Of a DNA stretch of 64,000 bases, positions 62,051-64,000 are shown piece by piece (positions within the stretch are counted from its first letter, which is position 1; each line of letters starts with the position of its first letter). A program made the position numbers and the translations under genes. This DNA comes from Mesobacillus harenae (GTDB taxonomy: Bacteria; Bacillota; Bacilli; Bacillales; Cytobacillaceae), in contig NZ_JABUNR010000017.1 of NCBI RefSeq assembly GCF_013343715.1, forward strand, positions 4,008 to 68,007, written 5' to 3'. The notes beneath the pieces are model-generated. The model did not search any database. It was not told where the DNA came from and saw only the letters and a program-made list of their open reading frames with translations.

Positions 62051-62890
62051 ATGAATAAAGCACTTGTCAGCATTAATAACGTAAAATATAAGTATCCAGG
62101 CCAGGAAGTCTATGCATTATCAAATATTTCTTTTGATATTTTTGAAGGAGAATGGCTGGCGATTGTGGGGCACAACGGGTCAGGGAAATCTACTTTGGCA
62201 AAGCTGTTAAATGGCCTTCAGTTTCCTGAAGAAGGTACTATATTCGTAGATGATCTCAAGCTCAATGAAGATACAGTATGGGATGTTCGGAAAAAAATCG
62301 GCATGGTCTTTCAAAATCCTGATAATCAATTTGTTGGGACAACAGTAAAGGATGATGTGGCTTTTGGTTTAGAAAATCACGGCATACCAAGAGAGACAAT
62401 GGTCGAGCGTGTAGAAGATTCTTTAAAAAAAGTAAAAATGGAATCCTTTCTGGATCAAGAGCCGCACCATCTGTCCGGAGGGCAAAAACAACGAGTTGCC
62501 ATTGCTGGAATATTAGCGTTGCGCCCTGATATTATCATATTGGATGAGGCTACCTCTATGCTTGACCCTCGCGGAAGAGAAGAAGTACTAGAAACAGTGC
62601 GTAAGCTAAAAAATGAAGCGAGAATCACGGTAATATCTATTACACATGATCTTGAGGAGGCCGCGAAGGCGGACCGTATCATTGTCATGAATAAGGGTGA
62701 ACTGTTCCGCGAAGGCATACCAGAGGAAATTTTTCAAATGGAAGAGGAACTTATCAAGCTTGGCCTTGACATACCGTTTCCCGTTAAAATGAATAAGCAG
62801 CTCAGACAAAGGGGGATTCAAGTGTCGAAGCATTATTTAACCGAAGAAGAGTTGGTGGCTGAGTTATGGACATCTTACTTAAAGACGTAG
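62051..62890 (+). CDS. ecfA1: ECF transporter ATPase EcfA1
   Basis: One of the two ATPases of the energy-coupling factor module that powers vitamin and metal uptake by interchangeable S components. The 279-aa protein has Walker A GHNGSGKST (about 39-47), Q-loop VFQNPDNQFVG, signature LSGGQKQRV (about 141-149), Walker B IIILDEATS and the switch His in SITHDLEE. ATG 62051 follows GAGAGGAGATC; the frame runs back to 61964 through the leader hairpin and is rejected. The end overlaps ecfA2 by 25 bp. Confidence 0.95.
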   Translation: MNKALVSINNVKYKYPGQEVYALSNISFDIFEGEWLAIVGHNGSGKSTLAKLLNGLQFPEEGTIFVDDLKLNEDTVWDVRKKIGMVFQNPDNQFVGTTVKDDVAFGLENHGIPRETMVERVEDSLKKVKMESFLDQEPHHLSGGQKQRVAIAGILALRPDIIILDEATSMLDPRGREEVLETVRKLKNEARITVISITHDLEEAAKADRIIVMNKGELFREGIPEEIFQMEEELIKLGLDIPFPVKMNKQLRQRGIQVSKHYLTEEELVAELWTSYLKT

Positions 62891-63732
62891 AATATCGTTA
62901 CCAGGCAAATACCCCATTTGAGAGGCTCGCAATAACAGATGTTACCATTGATATCCCGGCGGGGACCTATATGGCTTTAATTGGGCATACCGGTTCTGGC
63001 AAATCAACGGTTTTGCAGCATTTAAATGCTTTGCTGAAACCAACGAGTGGTACTGTTAAAATAGGTGACCGAGAAATTATCGCCAACCGCAAGGAAAAAA
63101 ATTTAAAATCAATCCGGCAAAAAGTCGGCATCGTATTTCAGTTTCCAGAGCATCAGTTATTTGAAGAGACAGTGGAAAAGGATATATGTTTTGGTCCGAT
63201 GAATTTCGGTGTGTCTGAAGCTGTCTCGAAGGAACGTGCCAAGGCTTGTATTCAGCAAGTTGGCTTAACAGAAGATATTCTGCAGAAGTCACCATTTGAG
63301 CTGTCAGGCGGCCAAATGAGGCGTGTGGCTATTGCGGGTGTTTTGGCAATGGAACCAAGTGTACTTGTGTTAGATGAACCAACCGCCGGGCTTGATCCAA
63401 GAGGCCGAAAAGAAATTATGGATATGTTTTATAATCTGCATAAGGAACGAAATCTTTCCACGGTGCTTGTAACCCATAGCATGGAGGATGCATCCCAGTA
63501 TGCTGACCAAATTCTTGTTATGCACCGGGGACAAGTGCTGAAGAGAGGAACAGCTGAGGAAATCTTTTCTGAACCTAAAGATTTAATAGAGTTAGGTCTA
63601 GATGTTCCTGAAGTAGTCCGTTTCCAATTGAAGTTTGAAAATACCTTCCAGACAAAGTTTAAAAAGATCTGCTTAACCACTGAACAAATTACTGATGAAG
63701 TGGCAGCCTTTCTAAAAGGGAGGGATTCATAA
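62866..63732 (+). CDS. ecfA2: ECF transporter ATPase EcfA2
   Basis: The second ATPase of the ECF module. The 288-aa protein has Walker A GHTGSGKST (about 39-47), Q-loop VFQFPEHQLFEE, signature LSGGQMRRV (about 145-153), Walker B VLVLDEPTAGLDP and switch His in VTHSMED. ATG 62866 sits inside the end of ecfA1. The stop codon overlaps the ecfT start. EcfA1-EcfA2 heterodimer, as in B. subtilis (YbxA-YbaE). Confidence 0.95.
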   Translation: MDILLKDVEYRYQANTPFERLAITDVTIDIPAGTYMALIGHTGSGKSTVLQHLNALLKPTSGTVKIGDREIIANRKEKNLKSIRQKVGIVFQFPEHQLFEETVEKDICFGPMNFGVSEAVSKERAKACIQQVGLTEDILQKSPFELSGGQMRRVAIAGVLAMEPSVLVLDEPTAGLDPRGRKEIMDMFYNLHKERNLSTVLVTHSMEDASQYADQILVMHRGQVLKRGTAEEIFSEPKDLIELGLDVPEVVRFQLKFENTFQTKFKKICLTTEQITDEVAAFLKGRDS

Positions 63733-64000
63733 TGATGGAGAAAATGATTTTCGGGCGGTATGTTCCCGCTGAATCGGTCATTCATCGAATGGATCCGCGC
63801 TCAAAGCTGTTGATCGTCTTTTTGTTTGTTTGTGTAGTATTTATCGCCAATAATTTTTGGACTTATACTCTTTTAGCAATTTATACATTTGGTATGGTTG
63901 GATTCTCTACAATTTCGCCGAGGTTTTTATACGCTGGATTAAAACCAGTCCTTTGGCTCGTTATATTTACGTTAATTCTCCATGTGTTTTTTACTAAGGA
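63732..64000 (+). CDS. ecfT: ECF transporter transmembrane subunit EcfT (partial)
   Basis: The 5' part of the gene for the membrane scaffold of the ECF transporter runs off the right edge. It starts at ATG 63732, overlapping the ecfA2 stop (TAATG). The visible ~89 residues begin MMEKMIFGRYVP, have the conserved HRMDPRSKL segment and at least two hydrophobic helices. The truncation is due to the window end. Confidence 0.9.
   Translation, partial: MMEKMIFGRYVPAESVIHRMDPRSKLLIVFLFVCVVFIANNFWTYTLLAIYTFGMVGFSTISPRFLYAGLKPVLWLVIFTLILHVFFTK

Overview
The window is a chromosomal segment of a Bacillaceae bacterium (Bacillus in the broad sense). Protein sequences match Bacillus subtilis orthologues very closely in length and motifs. 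Gene order follows the B. subtilis origin-proximal region: rrn end, ctsR-mcsA-mcsB-clpC, radA-disA, yacL-ispD-ispF, gltX-cysE-cysS-mrnC-rlmB-rae1-sigH, rpmG-secE-nusG, rplKA-rplJL, rsmC, rpoBC, the str cluster and the S10-spc-alpha cluster, ending in ecfA1-ecfA2-ecfT. The dispersed palindromic spacer repeats recall Mesobacillus/Cytobacillus-type genomes, but genus assignment is only a guess.

Layout. 1-1640: 3' part of 23S rRNA and a complete 5S rRNA with terminator. 1640-2950: non-coding, with degenerate tandem repeats and a partial second copy of the 5S 3' end plus terminator. 2956-7650: CtsR-controlled heat-shock operon. 7952-13000: DNA repair and c-di-AMP genes, the YacL PIN/TRAM protein and MEP-pathway isoprenoid genes. 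13033-19657: Glu-tRNA synthetase, a cysteine T-box controlling cysE-cysS, RNA-processing genes and sigH. 19818-32309: L33, secretion and transcription factors, L11/L1/L10/L7-L12 with leaders, RNA polymerase beta and beta'. 32532-37264: L7Ae-like protein, S12, S7, EF-G, EF-Tu. 37574-46057: an accessory island between tuf and rpsJ. 46660-61625: 30 genes of the S10, spc and alpha operons. 62051-64000: ECF transporter energising module, the last gene cut by the window edge.

The most notable non-core content is the tuf-rpsJ island. It encodes a LuxR-type regulator, a small coiled-coil protein, an AarF/ABC1 (UbiB-like) kinase with C-terminal membrane helices, an aldehyde dehydrogenase, an SCP2-type lipid-binding protein, a zinc alcohol dehydrogenase and, divergently, an R2-like ligand-binding oxidase (R2lox) with every metal ligand and the Val/Tyr cross-link pair conserved. 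I read it as a candidate oxidation pathway for a hydrophobic substrate: R2lox hydroxylates, ADH and ALDH oxidise to the acid, SCP2 presents or carries the lipid. The substrate and function are not known.

A second theme is non-coding structure. Long imperfect palindromic elements of about 110-120 bp sit only in spacers, including between rpoB and rpoC, between the T-box and cysE, between rplK and rplA, and inside the island. Probable L1-binding rRNA mimics precede both rplK and rplA. Several hairpins (radA, nusG, rpoB, rpoA and ecfA1 leaders, and upstream of the S10 promoter) are not explained by known families that I can name.
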